Source of the DNA: an uncultured beta proteobacterium
Lineage (GTDB): Bacteria; Pseudomonadota; Gammaproteobacteria; Burkholderiales; Burkholderiaceae_C
Reading direction: 5' to 3'
DNA length: 64,000 nucleotides
Assembly (NCBI GenBank): GCA_903844215.1
Contig: CAIMSP010000154.1
Coordinates: 39,731-103,730, forward strand
Translations under genes and position numbers: made by a program
Shown here: one piece after another, positions 44,605-55,323 of the stretch
How positions within the stretch are numbered: the stretch's first letter is position 1
How the letters are laid out: each line of letters opens with the position of its first letter
Notes under the pieces: generated by a model
What the model saw: the letters and a program-made list of their open reading frames with translations, nothing else
What the model was told of the DNA's origin: nothing
The model's database searches: none

Positions 44605-46145
44605 GCGCTCACCTGCGCCGGCTCGACCCCGGCCATGGCCAGGCCGATGGCTTCGCGGCTCCAGTCCAACGCGGGCCGCGCCTGGCTCAAGCGCCCGGCG
44701 TGCATCACGGCGACGCGGTCGCCCAAGGTCAGCACTTCGTCCAGGTCGTCGGAAATGATCAGCACGGCAGCGCCCGCATCGCGCGCCGCGATCAGCTGCT
44801 GCTGCACATAGTCCACGGCGCCAATGTCCAGGCCCCAGGTCGGCTGGTGCGCAACGATCAAGCGGGGCGGCGTGCTCTGGTCGCCATGGCTGTCGGGGTG
44901 CAGCAGGGCGCGCCCCAGAATCAGTTTTTGCATGTTGCCGCCCGACAGGGCGCGCGCCGGCGCCAGCGCGCCGGCGCCGCGCACGTCGAAGGCCTGGAGC
45001 ACGCGTTGCGCATAGGCGCGTGCCGCCTTGCGCTGTACCCAGGAAAAGCGCGAGAAGGCGCGGCTGCGCAGGCGTTCGGACACGGCGTTCTCCCACACCG
45101 GCAGGTCGCCCACGACGCCCACGGCGTGCCGGTCTTCGGGAATGCGCGCCACGCCCAGCGCCACCAATTGGGCTGGCTGCGCGGGCCAGTCCTGGCCCAT
45201 GAACTCGATGCGTCCGGCGTTGGCCTGGCGCGTGCCGCTGAGCAGCTCGGCCAGCGCCACCTGGCCGTTGCCCGAGACCCCGGCGATCGCCACGATCTCG
45301 CCGGCGCGCAGCGTGAGTGACACCCGGTCCAGCTTGTCTCTGGCGCTGCCGGTGCTCACCTCGTGCAACTGGCACACGGCGGCGCCCACGGACGGCGCCG
45401 GATGGCGCTGCGGCGCGGCAATGGCGTGGCCCACCATCCACTGCGCCAATTGCGCCTGCGTGGTCTGCTTCGCATCGGCCTGGGCCACGAGCTTGCCGCC
45501 GCGCAGCACGGCGATGCGGTGCGAGACGCGCAGCACCTCGCCCAGCTTGTGGCTGATGAAAATGATGGACAGACCCTTGGCGACCATCTGCGCCAGCACC
45601 TCAAACAGCGCCTCGCTCTCCTGCGGCGTGAGCACGGCCGTGGGCTCGTCCAGAATCAGGATGCGGGCACCCCGGTACAGGGCCTTGAGGATTTCCACGC
45701 GCTGGCGTTCGCCCACCGACAGGCTGCCCACCAAGGCGCGCTCATCCACGCCCAGTCCAAAGCGCTGCGCCACGTCTTGAAGTTTGGCGCGCGCTGCGGC
45801 GCGCCGGGTAAAGGGCTGCCACAGCGGCTCCGAGCCCATCATCACGTTGTCCAGCACGCTCAGGTTGTCGGCCAGCGTGAAGTGCTGGTGCACCATGCCG
45901 ATGCCCGCAGCCAGTGCCGCCTTGGGGTCGCCTGGCGGCAGCGCCTGGCCGTTGACTTCGATCGCACCCGCGTCGGCCGTGTAGTGGCCGAACAGGATGG
46001 ACACGAGCGTGGACTTGCCCGCACCGTTCTCGCCCAACAGCGCCAGCACCTCGCCGCCTTGGAGCTGCAGCGAGATGTCGTCGTTGGCCACCAGAGCGCC
46101 GAAGCGCTTGGTGATGTGCGAGAGTTGGAGAACGGGGGCGGGCAT
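44601..46145 (-). CDS. BMP-type nucleoside ABC importer, double ATPase
   Basis: The protein has 514 residues and two tandem ABC domains, as in YufO/NupO and ribose-type importers. The first shows Walker A GENGAGKSTLV, signature LSVGERQRVEILKAL and Walker B ILILDEPTAVLTPQE. The second has a degenerate Walker A region GVSGNGQVALAELLSG, signature LSGGNMQKLILGRAL and Walker B-like LIVAHQPTWGLDIG. The second site lacks the usual Lys and is probably catalytically weak, which is common in this family. It lies 7 bases after the binding-protein gene. Confidence 0.93.
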   Translation of the reverse strand: MPAPVLQLSHITKRFGALVANDDISLQLQGGEVLALLGENGAGKSTLVSILFGHYTADAGAIEVNGQALPPGDPKAALAAGIGMVHQHFTLADNLSVLDNVMMGSEPLWQPFTRRAAARAKLQDVAQRFGLGVDERALVGSLSVGERQRVEILKALYRGARILILDEPTAVLTPQESEALFEVLAQMVAKGLSIIFISHKLGEVLRVSHRIAVLRGGKLVAQADAKQTTQAQLAQWMVGHAIAAPQRHPAPSVGAAVCQLHEVSTGSARDKLDRVSLTLRAGEIVAIAGVSGNGQVALAELLSGTRQANAGRIEFMGQDWPAQPAQLVALGVARIPEDRHAVGVVGDLPVWENAVSERLRSRAFSRFSWVQRKAARAYAQRVLQAFDVRGAGALAPARALSGGNMQKLILGRALLHPDSHGDQSTPPRLIVAHQPTWGLDIGAVDYVQQQLIAARDAGAAVLIISDDLDEVLTLGDRVAVMHAGRLSQARPALDWSREAIGLAMAGVEPAQVSA

Positions 46146-46152
46146 GCGCCGA

Positions 46153-47154
46153 CTATTTCGCGCTCGACTTGGGCTGGCTGTCGTCCACCTTGACGCTGAA
46201 CTTGCCGTCCAGGATGGCCTTTTCCTTGGCGCGCATCTTGGCCACCACGTCGGCGGGAACCTTCTTCTCGAAGGTGCCCAGCGGCGCCAGCTCCGCTCCC
46301 TTGTGCTTCATCATGGAATACGGGCCGTAGTCCTCGGCGGCGAACTTGCCCTCCTTGACCAGCTTGATCGCGCGGTCGATGCTGGGCTCCATCTTCCACA
46401 GCGCCGAGGCCACGACGGTGTCGGGGTACTGGGCCTGGGTGTTGATGACGTTGCCGATGGCCAGCTTGCCCTTTTCCTTGGCCGCATCGCTCACGCCAAA
46501 GCGCTCGGCGTAGAGCACGTCCACGCCCTTGTCGATCATGGCGAAGGCGGCTTCCTTGGCTTTGGGTGGATCAAACCAGCTGTTGATGAAGCTCACGCTG
46601 AACTCGACCTTGGGGTCCACTTCCTTGGCGCCCGCCATGAAGGCGTTCATCAAGCGGTTCACCTCGGGGATGGGGAAGCCGCCGACCATGCCGATCTTGT
46701 GGCTCTTGGTCACGCCGCCGGCGATCATGCCCGACAGGTAGGCCGGTTCCTGGATGTAGTTGTCGAACACGCTGAAGTTGGGCGCCTGCGGTTTGCCCGA
46801 CGAGCCCATGAGGAAGTTCACCTTGGGGAAGTCTTTGGCGACCTTGCGCGCCGCCGCTTCGACGGCAAAGGCCTCGCCCACGAGCAGCATGCTGCCGCCG
46901 CTGGCGTACTCGCGCATGACGCGCTCGTAGTCGGCGTTGGACACGTTCTCGCTCGCCTTGTATTCAATTTCGCCGCGCGCCTCGGCGGCCTTCAAGGCGG
47001 TGTGCAGGCGCCCGGCCCACTGCTGCTCAAATGGCACGGTGTAGATGCCCGCGACCTTGAGTTTGGCTTGCGCCAGACTCAAGCCCGGCGCCAGGCAGGC
47101 CAGGGCGGCTGCCAGAACGACGACTCGACGACGATTCAAAGACTTCATTGACAT
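46153..47154 (-). CDS. BMP-family nucleoside-binding protein
   Basis: The 333-residue protein has a signal peptide (up to LSLAQA) and a BMP (basic membrane protein/PnrA-like) domain: VAGIYTVPFEQQWAGRLHTALKAAEARGEIEY, SGMIAGGVTKSHKIGMVGGFPIPEVNRLMNAF and GVDVLYAERFGVSDAAKEKGK. BMP proteins bind purine or pyrimidine nucleosides. Placed between the N-carbamoyl amidohydrolase and the codA end, it probably delivers nucleosides or nucleobases to the catabolic enzymes. The ATG at 47154 has GGAG 5 bases upstream, better than the one at 47148. Confidence 0.9.
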   Translation of the reverse strand: MSMKSLNRRRVVVLAAALACLAPGLSLAQAKLKVAGIYTVPFEQQWAGRLHTALKAAEARGEIEYKASENVSNADYERVMREYASGGSMLLVGEAFAVEAAARKVAKDFPKVNFLMGSSGKPQAPNFSVFDNYIQEPAYLSGMIAGGVTKSHKIGMVGGFPIPEVNRLMNAFMAGAKEVDPKVEFSVSFINSWFDPPKAKEAAFAMIDKGVDVLYAERFGVSDAAKEKGKLAIGNVINTQAQYPDTVVASALWKMEPSIDRAIKLVKEGKFAAEDYGPYSMMKHKGAELAPLGTFEKKVPADVVAKMRAKEKAILDGKFSVKVDDSQPKSSAK

Positions 47155-47190
47155 AGTTGCTCCAGGTTAACGACACGAAAAAAACTCAGA

Positions 47191-47228
47191 CCCCTCACCC
47201 CTGCCCTCTCCCCAAAGGGGCGAGGGCG
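47191..47228. repeat. CCCTCACCCC-type repeat
   Basis: CCCCTCACCCCTGCCCTCTC with CCCC-AAA-GGGG at its core and GCGAGGG after. Compact, single-hairpin copy in the gap between the hydrolase and binding-protein genes. Confidence 0.7.
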
Positions 47229-47236
47229 CAGCCTCA

Positions 47237-48502
47237 TCAAGCAATGGATGTGCCAGCGCGTTCCAGCACCGCGTGCAGCAGCACATTGCAGCCGGCGCTG
47301 ATGTGCTCGGGCGTGGCGCTCTCGATCTCGTTGTGGCTGATGCCGTCCTTGCACGGGATGAACACCATGCCTGCGGGTGCCAGCCAGGCCATGTAAACCG
47401 CGTCGTGGCCGGCGCCCGAGACGGCCGGCATATGCGAGTAGCCCAGCTTGTGCGCGGCGCGTCCTACGGCGTCCACGCAGTCGGGGTGAAAGGCCTGCGC
47501 CGGGTAGCTCGACACCAGGTCGATCTGGATGCCCAAGCCCGACTTTTGCGCCAGTTGCGCGGCATAGGCTTTCACCTCGTCGGCCATCTGGTCCACCAGC
47601 GCGTCCGTGGCATTGCGCAGGTCGATGGAGAACTTCACGCGCCCCGGTATCACGTTGCGGCTGTTCGGATGCACCTGGACCATGCCCACGGTGCCGCGCC
47701 CATGCGGCTTGTGGCGCAGCGCCGCCGCCACCACTTCTTGCATCAGCTGCGTGGCGACCTGCAGCGCATCGCGGCGCAGCGCCATCGGTGTCGGACCGGC
47801 GTGCGCCTCCATGCCGGTGACGGTGCAGTCGAACCAGCGAATGCCCAGCACGCCCTGCACCACGCCGATGGTCTTGTCGTTGTCTTCCAGCACCGGGCCC
47901 TGTTCGATGTGCGCTTCGAAGTAGGCGCCAATCGGATGGTCGCCCGGCTCCTGTGCGCCGATGTAGCCGATGCGCGTGAGCTCGTCCTGCACCGACTTGC
48001 CCTCGGTGTCCCGCGCGGCGTAGGCGTGCTCCAGCGTGAAGGCTTTGGCGAACACGCCCGAGCCCATCATCACCGGCACAAAACGCGAGCCTTCCTCGTT
48101 GGTCCAGAACGCCACTTCGATCGGCGCTTCGGTTTCAATGCCATGGTCGTTGAGCGTGCGCACCACCTCCAGCCCGGCGAGCACGCCGTAGTTGCCGTCG
48201 AACTTGCCGCCCGTGGGCTGGGTGTCGATGTGACTGCCCATGACGATCGGCGGCAGCGCGTTGTTGCGCCCGGCGCGGCGCATGAAGCCGTTGCCGATCT
48301 TGTCGATGGTGACGGCCAGGCCCGCCTCGCGCGCCCACGAGGTGACGAGGTCGCGTCCCTGTCGGTCCAGGTCGGTGAGGGTAAGACGACACACGCCGCC
48401 TTTGGCGGTGGCGCCGATTTTCGCCAGCTCCATGAGCGAGCCCCAGAGGCGCTCGCCGTTGATGCGCAGTTGGTCGATGTCGGTGCGGGTTGCGGTGTCC
48501 AT
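47237..48502 (-). CDS. N-carbamoyl amino acid / beta-alanine amidohydrolase
   Basis: The M20-type zinc hydrolase has 421 residues and belongs to the hydantoinase/carbamoylase family. Metal ligands are visible in GSHIDTQPTGGKFDGNYGVLAG (His91, Asp102) and TNEEGSRF (Glu136/137); further HIEQGPVLE and GHDAVYMA are typical. In this cluster it would hydrolyse N-carbamoyl-beta-alanine to beta-alanine, CO2 and ammonia, the last step of reductive pyrimidine breakdown; allantoate or carbamoyl amino acids are possible alternatives. The ATG at 48502 has GGAG 6 bases upstream. It lies 20 bases after dihydropyrimidinase. Confidence 0.9.
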   Translation of the reverse strand: MDTATRTDIDQLRINGERLWGSLMELAKIGATAKGGVCRLTLTDLDRQGRDLVTSWAREAGLAVTIDKIGNGFMRRAGRNNALPPIVMGSHIDTQPTGGKFDGNYGVLAGLEVVRTLNDHGIETEAPIEVAFWTNEEGSRFVPVMMGSGVFAKAFTLEHAYAARDTEGKSVQDELTRIGYIGAQEPGDHPIGAYFEAHIEQGPVLEDNDKTIGVVQGVLGIRWFDCTVTGMEAHAGPTPMALRRDALQVATQLMQEVVAAALRHKPHGRGTVGMVQVHPNSRNVIPGRVKFSIDLRNATDALVDQMADEVKAYAAQLAQKSGLGIQIDLVSSYPAQAFHPDCVDAVGRAAHKLGYSHMPAVSGAGHDAVYMAWLAPAGMVFIPCKDGISHNEIESATPEHISAGCNVLLHAVLERAGTSIA

Positions 48503-48522
48503 GCGGTTCTCCATTCGGTAAG

Positions 48523-49974
<1,452 letters not shown>

Positions 49975-50010
49975 TTATCAAAAATCTCTGCTTTGTTGAT
50001 CGCTCGTCAT

Positions 50011-50042
50011 CCCCTGCCCTCTCCCACTAGGGGTGAGGGTGC
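50011..50042. repeat. CCCTCACCCC-type repeat
   Basis: CCCCTGCCCTCTCCC, then ACTA, then GGGGTGAGGG. Compact copy between hydA and preA; related to those at 27676, 43380 and 47191. Confidence 0.7.
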
Positions 50043-50078
50043 AGGCTGGCGTGACGCATCAAGCTGCCGATGCGCATA

Positions 50079-51386
50079 TTACGCCGCCACGCGCATCGGG
50101 TTGTTCGGATGCGTGCTCCAGTCGGCGTGCGTGGCGCTGACGGTCTGGCCGGTGCGCAGATCGATTTCGCCGGGCGCGAGGTCGCGCAGTGTGATGCAGT
50201 CTGGCACCGGACACACGACGACGCACAGGTTGCAGCCGACGCAGTCCTGCTCGCGCACCTCGAAGTGGCGCTGGCCGTCCTTCGTCGTGGTGATGGCCTG
50301 ATGCGAGGTGTCTTCGCAGGCGATGTGGCAGCGGCCGCACTGGATGCAGTGGCGCTGGTCGATCACCGCCTTGGAGATGTGGTTCAGGTTCAGGGTGCGC
50401 CAGTCCGACACCGTGGGCACGGCGCGACCGCGAAAATCGTCGATCGAAGTGAAGCCCATGGAGTCCATGTAGTTGGACAGGCCGTCGCTCATCTCCTGCA
50501 CGATCTTGAAGCCATAGACCATGGCGGCCGTGCAGACCTGCACGTTGCCCGCGCCCAGGGCGATGAAGTCCAGCGCGTCGCGCCAGTTGCCCACGCCGCC
50601 GATGCCGGAGATCGGCAGTCCTGCGGTTTGCGGATCGCGCGCGATCTCGGCCACCATGTTCAAGGCGATGGGCTTCACCGCCGGCCCGCAGTAGCCGCCG
50701 TGCGAGCCGCGTCCGCCGGTGGACGGCGTCATGGTGAGTGTGGCCGGGTCCACGCCCATGATGGAGTTGATGGTGTTGATCAACGAGACCGCGTCGGCCC
50801 CGCCTTGCTTGGCGGCGCGCGCCGGCTGGCGGATGTCGCTGATGTTGGGGGTGAGCTTGACGATCACCGGCAGTTGGCTGTACTGCTTGCACCAGGCCGT
50901 GACCATCGCGATGTACTCGGGCACCTGGCCCACGGCCGCGCCCATGCCGCGCTCGCTCATGCCGTGCGGGCAGCCGAAGTTGAGCTCGATGCCGTCCGCA
51001 CCGGTGTCGTTCACGCGCTCCAGGATGGCGCGCCAACTGGTCTCCACGCAGGGCACCATCAGCGACACCACCAGGGCCCGGTCCGGCCAGTCGCGCTTCA
51101 CCTGGGTGATCTCCTGCAGGTTCACTTCCAGGTCGCGATCGGTGATGAGTTCGATGTTGTTGAAACCCAGCAGACGCCGGTCCGGCGAGAGCAGGGCGCC
51201 GTAGCGCGGACCGTTCACGTTGACCACGGGCGGTCCGGCTTCGCCCAGCGTCTTCCAGACCACGCCACCCCAACCCGCCTCGAAGGCGCGGATCACGTTG
51301 TAGGCCTTGTCGGTGGGCGGCGCTGAGGCCAGCCAGAAGGGATTGGGGCTGTGGATGCCGGCGAAGCAGGTGTGCAGATTGGCCAT
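50079..51386 (-). CDS. preA: Dihydropyrimidine dehydrogenase, large subunit PreA
   Basis: The 435-residue protein has a DHODH-like FMN barrel with IHSPNPFWLASAPPTDKAYN, NFGCPHGMSERGMGAAVGQ (active-site Cys region), GISGIGGVGN-type phosphate loop (PISGIGGVGNWRDALDF), and a C-terminal ferredoxin domain with two 4Fe-4S patterns: CIQCGRCHIACEDTSHQA and CVGCNLCVVVCPVPDC. With PreT it catalyses NADH-linked reduction of uracil and thymine. It lies 33 bases after preT on the same strand. Confidence 0.95.
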   Translation of the reverse strand: MANLHTCFAGIHSPNPFWLASAPPTDKAYNVIRAFEAGWGGVVWKTLGEAGPPVVNVNGPRYGALLSPDRRLLGFNNIELITDRDLEVNLQEITQVKRDWPDRALVVSLMVPCVETSWRAILERVNDTGADGIELNFGCPHGMSERGMGAAVGQVPEYIAMVTAWCKQYSQLPVIVKLTPNISDIRQPARAAKQGGADAVSLINTINSIMGVDPATLTMTPSTGGRGSHGGYCGPAVKPIALNMVAEIARDPQTAGLPISGIGGVGNWRDALDFIALGAGNVQVCTAAMVYGFKIVQEMSDGLSNYMDSMGFTSIDDFRGRAVPTVSDWRTLNLNHISKAVIDQRHCIQCGRCHIACEDTSHQAITTTKDGQRHFEVREQDCVGCNLCVVVCPVPDCITLRDLAPGEIDLRTGQTVSATHADWSTHPNNPMRVAA

Positions 51387-51419
51387 GGTGAACCCTTGAA
51401 TCTTGATGTACTGGCAGGC

Positions 51420-52766
51420 CTAGGCCGTCATGAGACGGGCGTGGATGGAGTGCGCCGAAAGCTTGCCGTGCTGCACCGCCTCGACCGTCAACTCCAGACC
51501 GCCGGCGCGGCAGTCGCCGCCGGCCCAGACGCCGCTCAGGTTGGTCTGACCGTCCCCATCGGTCAGGATGCGCGCGCCGTCCAACTGGAAGCCGGCTGCG
51601 CCCAGCACCGGATTGCCCAGGTCCTGGCCAATCGCCTTGAGCACCATGTCGGCCGCCAGCGTTTGCATGTCACCGGTGGACGTGAGCCGACCGTTGGCCA
51701 GGGTCTGGCGCGCGAAGCGCACGCCGCTGACCTGCTCGGCGCCGATGAGCTCCGCCGGCGCGAGCCAGTGCAGAATGTGCACGCCTTGGGTTTGCGCCCA
51801 CTGCTGCTCGGCCTTGGACGCCGACATGGCCTCGGGTCCGCGCCGGTACACCAGGTGCACGGTTTCGGCGCCGAGCAGTTTGGCTTGCACGGCCGCGTCC
51901 ACAGCCGTCATGCCGCCGCCAATCACCACCACGCGCCGCCCAATGGGCAGGGTCGTGAGGTCTTCGGTCTGGCGCAGCGTGGCGATGAATGCAACCGCGT
52001 CCTGCACGCCCGCCAAATGCTCACCGGCAAGGCCGAGTTGGTGCGTGCTGGCCAGTCCCATGCCCAAAAACAAGGCGTCGAAGTCCTGGCGCAGGGCGTC
52101 GAGCTGCGCCGTCGTTGCCAGTTTCCAATCAGCTTGAATGGTGATGCCGCCGATGCCCAGCAGCCACTGGATTTCGCGCTGGGCGAAGTCGTCGGGCGTC
52201 TTGTAGGCGGCCAGCCCGTATTCGTTCAGCCCGCCGGCCTTGGGTTGGGCGTCGAACACCACGACCTCGTGACCCAGGCGCGCCAGCGTGTAGGCGCAGG
52301 CCATACCGGCAGGGCCCGCGCCCACGACCGCGACCCTTTTGCCCGTGGCTGCGGCGCGCGTGAACAGCTGCGGCCTTGGACTCTCGATCAAGGCATCCAC
52401 CGCGTGGCGCTGCAGGCGACCGATGGCCACCGGTTGGCCTTCCTGCGTGCTGCGCACGCAGACCTGCTCGCACAGGTTCTCGGTCGGGCAGACGCGGGCG
52501 CACATGCCGCCCAGCGGATTCGCGTCCAGGATGGCGTGGGCGGCACCGCGCAGGTTGCCGTCGGCGATGCGCCGAATGAAGGAGGGCACATCGATGTGCG
52601 TCGGGCAGGCCGTGGCGCAGGGCGCGTCAAAGCAGTACAGGCAGCGCTCGGCTTCGAGCACGGCCTGCGCCGGGGTGAAGCGCGGCGTGGCGTCGGCGAA
52701 GCGCACGGCGCACTCGGCAGCACTGATGCGTCCGGCACGGATGTCGGGGGTGGAGGGGATGGTCAC
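51420..52766 (-). CDS. preT: Dihydropyrimidine dehydrogenase, small subunit PreT
   Basis: The 448-residue protein resembles GltD/PreT: an N-terminal iron-sulfur domain (ERCLYCFDAPCATACPTHIDVPSFI and CARVCPTENLCEQVCVR), the FAD motif VAVVGAGPAGMACAYTLARLG, the NAD motif VVVIGGGMTAVDAAVQAKLLGA, and C-terminal SGVWAGGDCRAGG. It transfers electrons from NADH to PreA. The GTG at 52766 is chosen: it has AGGAG 8 bases upstream; a TTG lies 8 codons further. A RutR box and a perfect sigma-54 promoter precede it. It heads the catabolic operon. Confidence 0.94.
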   Translation of the reverse strand: MTIPSTPDIRAGRISAAECAVRFADATPRFTPAQAVLEAERCLYCFDAPCATACPTHIDVPSFIRRIADGNLRGAAHAILDANPLGGMCARVCPTENLCEQVCVRSTQEGQPVAIGRLQRHAVDALIESPRPQLFTRAAATGKRVAVVGAGPAGMACAYTLARLGHEVVVFDAQPKAGGLNEYGLAAYKTPDDFAQREIQWLLGIGGITIQADWKLATTAQLDALRQDFDALFLGMGLASTHQLGLAGEHLAGVQDAVAFIATLRQTEDLTTLPIGRRVVVIGGGMTAVDAAVQAKLLGAETVHLVYRRGPEAMSASKAEQQWAQTQGVHILHWLAPAELIGAEQVSGVRFARQTLANGRLTSTGDMQTLAADMVLKAIGQDLGNPVLGAAGFQLDGARILTDGDGQTNLSGVWAGGDCRAGGLELTVEAVQHGKLSAHSIHARLMTA

Positions 52767-52810
52767 GCTGGCAACTCCTGTGAAGTCCAAAGCCGATCGA
52801 AGTCCATAAC

Positions 52811-52826
52811 CTGACCAAACGGTCAG
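52811..52826. promoter_or_regulatory. rutR box: RutR-type operator upstream of preT
   Basis: CTGACCAAACGGTCAG is a perfect palindrome in its six outer bases on each side and matches TTGACCA-NN-TGGTCAA at 11 of 14 defined positions. It begins 17 bases after the -12 element of the sigma-54 promoter. Confidence 0.75.
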
Positions 52827-52843
52827 ATTTCAGCCTTGAATGA

Positions 52844-52859
52844 TGCAATGAACGTGCCA
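52844..52859 (-). promoter_or_regulatory. Sigma-54 (RpoN) -24/-12 promoter of the preT operon
   Basis: Read on the minus strand, TGGCACGTTCATTGCA matches TGGCACG-N4-TTGCA with no mismatch. Transcription would begin near 52833 and run into preT. Confidence 0.85.
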
Positions 52860-52917
52860 CGCCTCGAATAGGGAGTTTCCCGAACTCGCGCGCCCTGCGC
52901 TATCGGCGTGCCTGTTG

Positions 52918-52970
52918 GCAAGCCAGCTTGAAAATCAGCTTGCCGCCAGAGCCCCGGAAAATTGTTCCGG
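52918..52970 (-). terminator. Two small hairpins downstream of glpK
   Basis: GGCAAGC (52917-52923) pairs with GCTTGCC (52938-52944), and CCGGAA (52954-52959) pairs with TTCCGG (52965-52970). They lie just after the glpK stop on the minus strand. No T-run follows, so intrinsic termination is doubtful. Confidence 0.35.
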
Positions 52971-52975
52971 CCCGC

Positions 52976-54466
52976 TCAGAGCACGGTCTGTGCCACCGCG
53001 TGCTCCCACTGCGCCATCAGTTCCTGTCCCCGTGAGCGCGCCATGGTCGGCAGAAAACGCCGCTCCGCGCGCCACAGTTCGCTCAGCTCGGTCGTGCTCT
53101 TATAAACGCCGGTGGAGAGGCCCGCCAGGTACGCTGCACCCAGGGCCGTGGTCTCGGTCACCAGCGGCCGCACCACGGGGATGCCCAGCAGATCGGCCTG
53201 GAACTGCATCAGCAAATCGTTGACGCAGGCACCGCCATCGACACGCAACTCGGACACCTCGGCACTGCCGGCGCTGACCGCGTCGCGCCCCATGGCCAGC
53301 AGCAGGGCAGCACTCTGGTAGGCAATGCTTTCCAGCGAGGCGCGGGCGATATGCGCCAGCGTGCTGCCACGCGTCAGGCCGGTAATCGAGCCGCGCGCGT
53401 GCGGCTTCCAGTAGGGCGCGCCCAGGCCGGTAAAGGCGGGCACCACCATCACGCCGCCGGAGTCCGGTACGCTTTCGGCCAGGCCCTGCACCTGGGCGCT
53501 GCTCTGGATGGCCTGCAGGCCGTCGCGCAGCCACTGCACTACCGCCCCCCCCACAAATACGCTGCCTTCCAGGGCGAATTCGGGCTGTGCCGTGGTTTGT
53601 GCGGCGCTGGTGGTGATCAGTCCATTGGCCGAGGTCTGGAACACGCTGCCGGCATGCATCAGCATGAAGCAGCCCGTGCCGTAGGTGTTCTTGGCCATGC
53701 CGGCCGCAAAGCAGGCCTGACCGAACAGCGCGCTTTGCTGGTCACCGGCGACGCCGCCAATCGCAATGGCGTGGCCCAGCAGCGCCGGGGCCACCTCACC
53801 GAAGTGCGAGGCGCTGGGTTGCACCGAAGGCATCAGGCTGGAGGGGATGTCCAGCGCGGCCAGCAGCTCGGCGTCCCACTGGTTGCTGTGCACATTGAAC
53901 AGCATGGTGCGCGACGCATTGCTGACATCGGTGGCGTGCACGCGGCCTTCGGTGAGCTGCCAGATCAGCCAGCTGTCCATGGTGCCAAAAGCCAGTTCGC
54001 CGTTGGCGGCCAGGGCGCGCGCGCCCGGAACCTGGTCCAGGATCCATTTGAGTTTGCTGGCTGAAAAGTACGCGTCCACCAGCAGGCCGGTCTTGGCTCG
54101 TATGGCGTCTGCCAGGCCACGCGCGCGCAGTTCGACGCAGGTCGGCTCGGCCCGTCGGTCCTGCCAGACGATGGCGTGGTGGATCGGCTGGCCTGTCTTT
54201 CGGTTCCACACCAGGGTGGTCTCGCGCTGGTTGGTAATGCCCAGGGCCGTGACCTGTGCGGCTGTGATGCCGGCCTGGGCCAGGGCCGCACGCGCCGTGG
54301 CCAGTTGCAAACGCCAGATTTCCAGCGCGTCATGTTCCACCCAGCCGGGTTGGGGATAGATTTGCGTCAGCTCCTTTTGCGCCATGGCCACGGGGTGGCC
54401 GCTGGGGTCAAACACGATGCTGCGGCAGCTGGAGGTGCCCTGATCCAGGGCGAGCAGGTAGGTCAT
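52976..54466 (-). CDS. glpK: Glycerol kinase
   Basis: The 496-residue FGGY-family kinase has the normal length. Start is [50 protein letters not shown] carries the glycerol-binding Arg/Glu; [14 protein letters not shown] and [27 protein letters not shown] are also present. It phosphorylates glycerol in the cytoplasm. The glpR gene lies 46 bases upstream on the same strand, so glpR and glpK probably share a transcript. It ends next to the preT control region. Confidence 0.96.
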   Translation of the reverse strand: MTYLLALDQGTSSCRSIVFDPSGHPVAMAQKELTQIYPQPGWVEHDALEIWRLQLATARAALAQAGITAAQVTALGITNQRETTLVWNRKTGQPIHHAIVWQDRRAEPTCVELRARGLADAIRAKTGLLVDAYFSASKLKWILDQVPGARALAANGELAFGTMDSWLIWQLTEGRVHATDVSNASRTMLFNVHSNQWDAELLAALDIPSSLMPSVQPSASHFGEVAPALLGHAIAIGGVAGDQQSALFGQACFAAGMAKNTYGTGCFMLMHAGSVFQTSANGLITTSAAQTTAQPEFALEGSVFVGGAVVQWLRDGLQAIQSSAQVQGLAESVPDSGGVMVVPAFTGLGAPYWKPHARGSITGLTRGSTLAHIARASLESIAYQSAALLLAMGRDAVSAGSAEVSELRVDGGACVNDLLMQFQADLLGIPVVRPLVTETTALGAAYLAGLSTGVYKSTTELSELWRAERRFLPTMARSRGQELMAQWEHAVAQTVL

Positions 54467-54512
54467 GGGGTGTGCGTTTCAGAGAAATGAAGGGGTGGAC
54501 GGCGTTTCGCGG

Positions 54513-55280
54513 CTAAGGCGCCGCCAGCGTCAGCCGGACCTGGGCCTCGCCGAGCAGGGTCGGGAAGGGTTCGGGTGGCGGGACATCGGTAAACAGGCGG
54601 TCGATCTGCGACAGCGTGGCCACCGCCACCATGGCCGGCCGGTTGAACTTGCTGGCGTCGGCGGCCAGCCAGACCTCGCGTGCATGGGAAATGATGGTTT
54701 GGGACACCTTGACCTCGCGGTAGTCGTAGTCGCGCAGGCTGCCGTCGGCCTCAATCCCCGAGATGCCGATCAGGGCGACGTCAACCTTGAACTGGCGTAT
54801 GAAATCCACCGCAGCCTCGCCCACGATGCCCTGATCGCGACCGCGCACCACGCCGCCCACCACGATCACCTCGCAGGCCGGGTTGGTGCTCAGGATGCTG
54901 GCCACGTTCAGGTTGTTGGTGATCACGCGCAGGCCGGTGTGGCGCAACAAGGCGCGCGCAATGGCCTCGGTGGTGGTGCCGATGTTCAGTATCAGCGAAC
55001 AGTGATTCGGTACGGCGGCGGCCACGCTCAGCGCGATGCGGGCTTTGCCGTCGGCGTTGAGGCTTTCGCGCTGCTGGTGGGCGAGGTTTTCCGTCGTCGA
55101 GCTTGGAACCCTGACGCCGCCGTGAAAGCGGGCCAGCAAGCCATCGTCGGCCAGGCGTTGCACATCGCGGCGCACGGTTTGCAGGGTCACGCCCAGGGTT
55201 TCGGCCAGTTGTTCCACGGTCACCGAGCCTTGGGCTTGCACCACGCCGAGCAGGGTCAGTTGTCTGGGGTTGGTACGCAT
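54513..55280 (-). CDS. glpR: Glycerol-3-phosphate regulon repressor (DeoR family)
   Basis: The 255-residue protein has a DeoR-type helix-turn-helix (RQLTLLGVVQAQGSVTVEQLAETLGVTLQTVRRDVQRL) and a sugar-phosphate-binding domain with ILNIGTTTEAIARALL, VVGGVVRGRDQGIVGEAA and IGISGIEADGSLRDYDYREVKVS. Context with glpK, the glycerol importer and glpD identifies it as GlpR. The ATG at 55280 (MRTNPRQ) fits the family; the open frame extends into the intergenic control region. Phased ACGAA repeats in the 161-base divergent gap are its probable operators. Confidence 0.93.
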   Translation of the reverse strand: MRTNPRQLTLLGVVQAQGSVTVEQLAETLGVTLQTVRRDVQRLADDGLLARFHGGVRVPSSTTENLAHQQRESLNADGKARIALSVAAAVPNHCSLILNIGTTTEAIARALLRHTGLRVITNNLNVASILSTNPACEVIVVGGVVRGRDQGIVGEAAVDFIRQFKVDVALIGISGIEADGSLRDYDYREVKVSQTIISHAREVWLAADASKFNRPAMVAVATLSQIDRLFTDVPPPEPFPTLLGEAQVRLTLAAP

Positions 55281-55323
55281 GGGGTATTTCCAGGTGGCAA
55301 AAGTGGGGACCGTGCCGACTTTA

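Noticed and set aside
43543..45441. 632-codon minus-strand frame upstream of the BMP-type permease
   Set aside because: The first 279 codons lie in another frame of the well-supported double ATPase gene; the permease starts at 44604.
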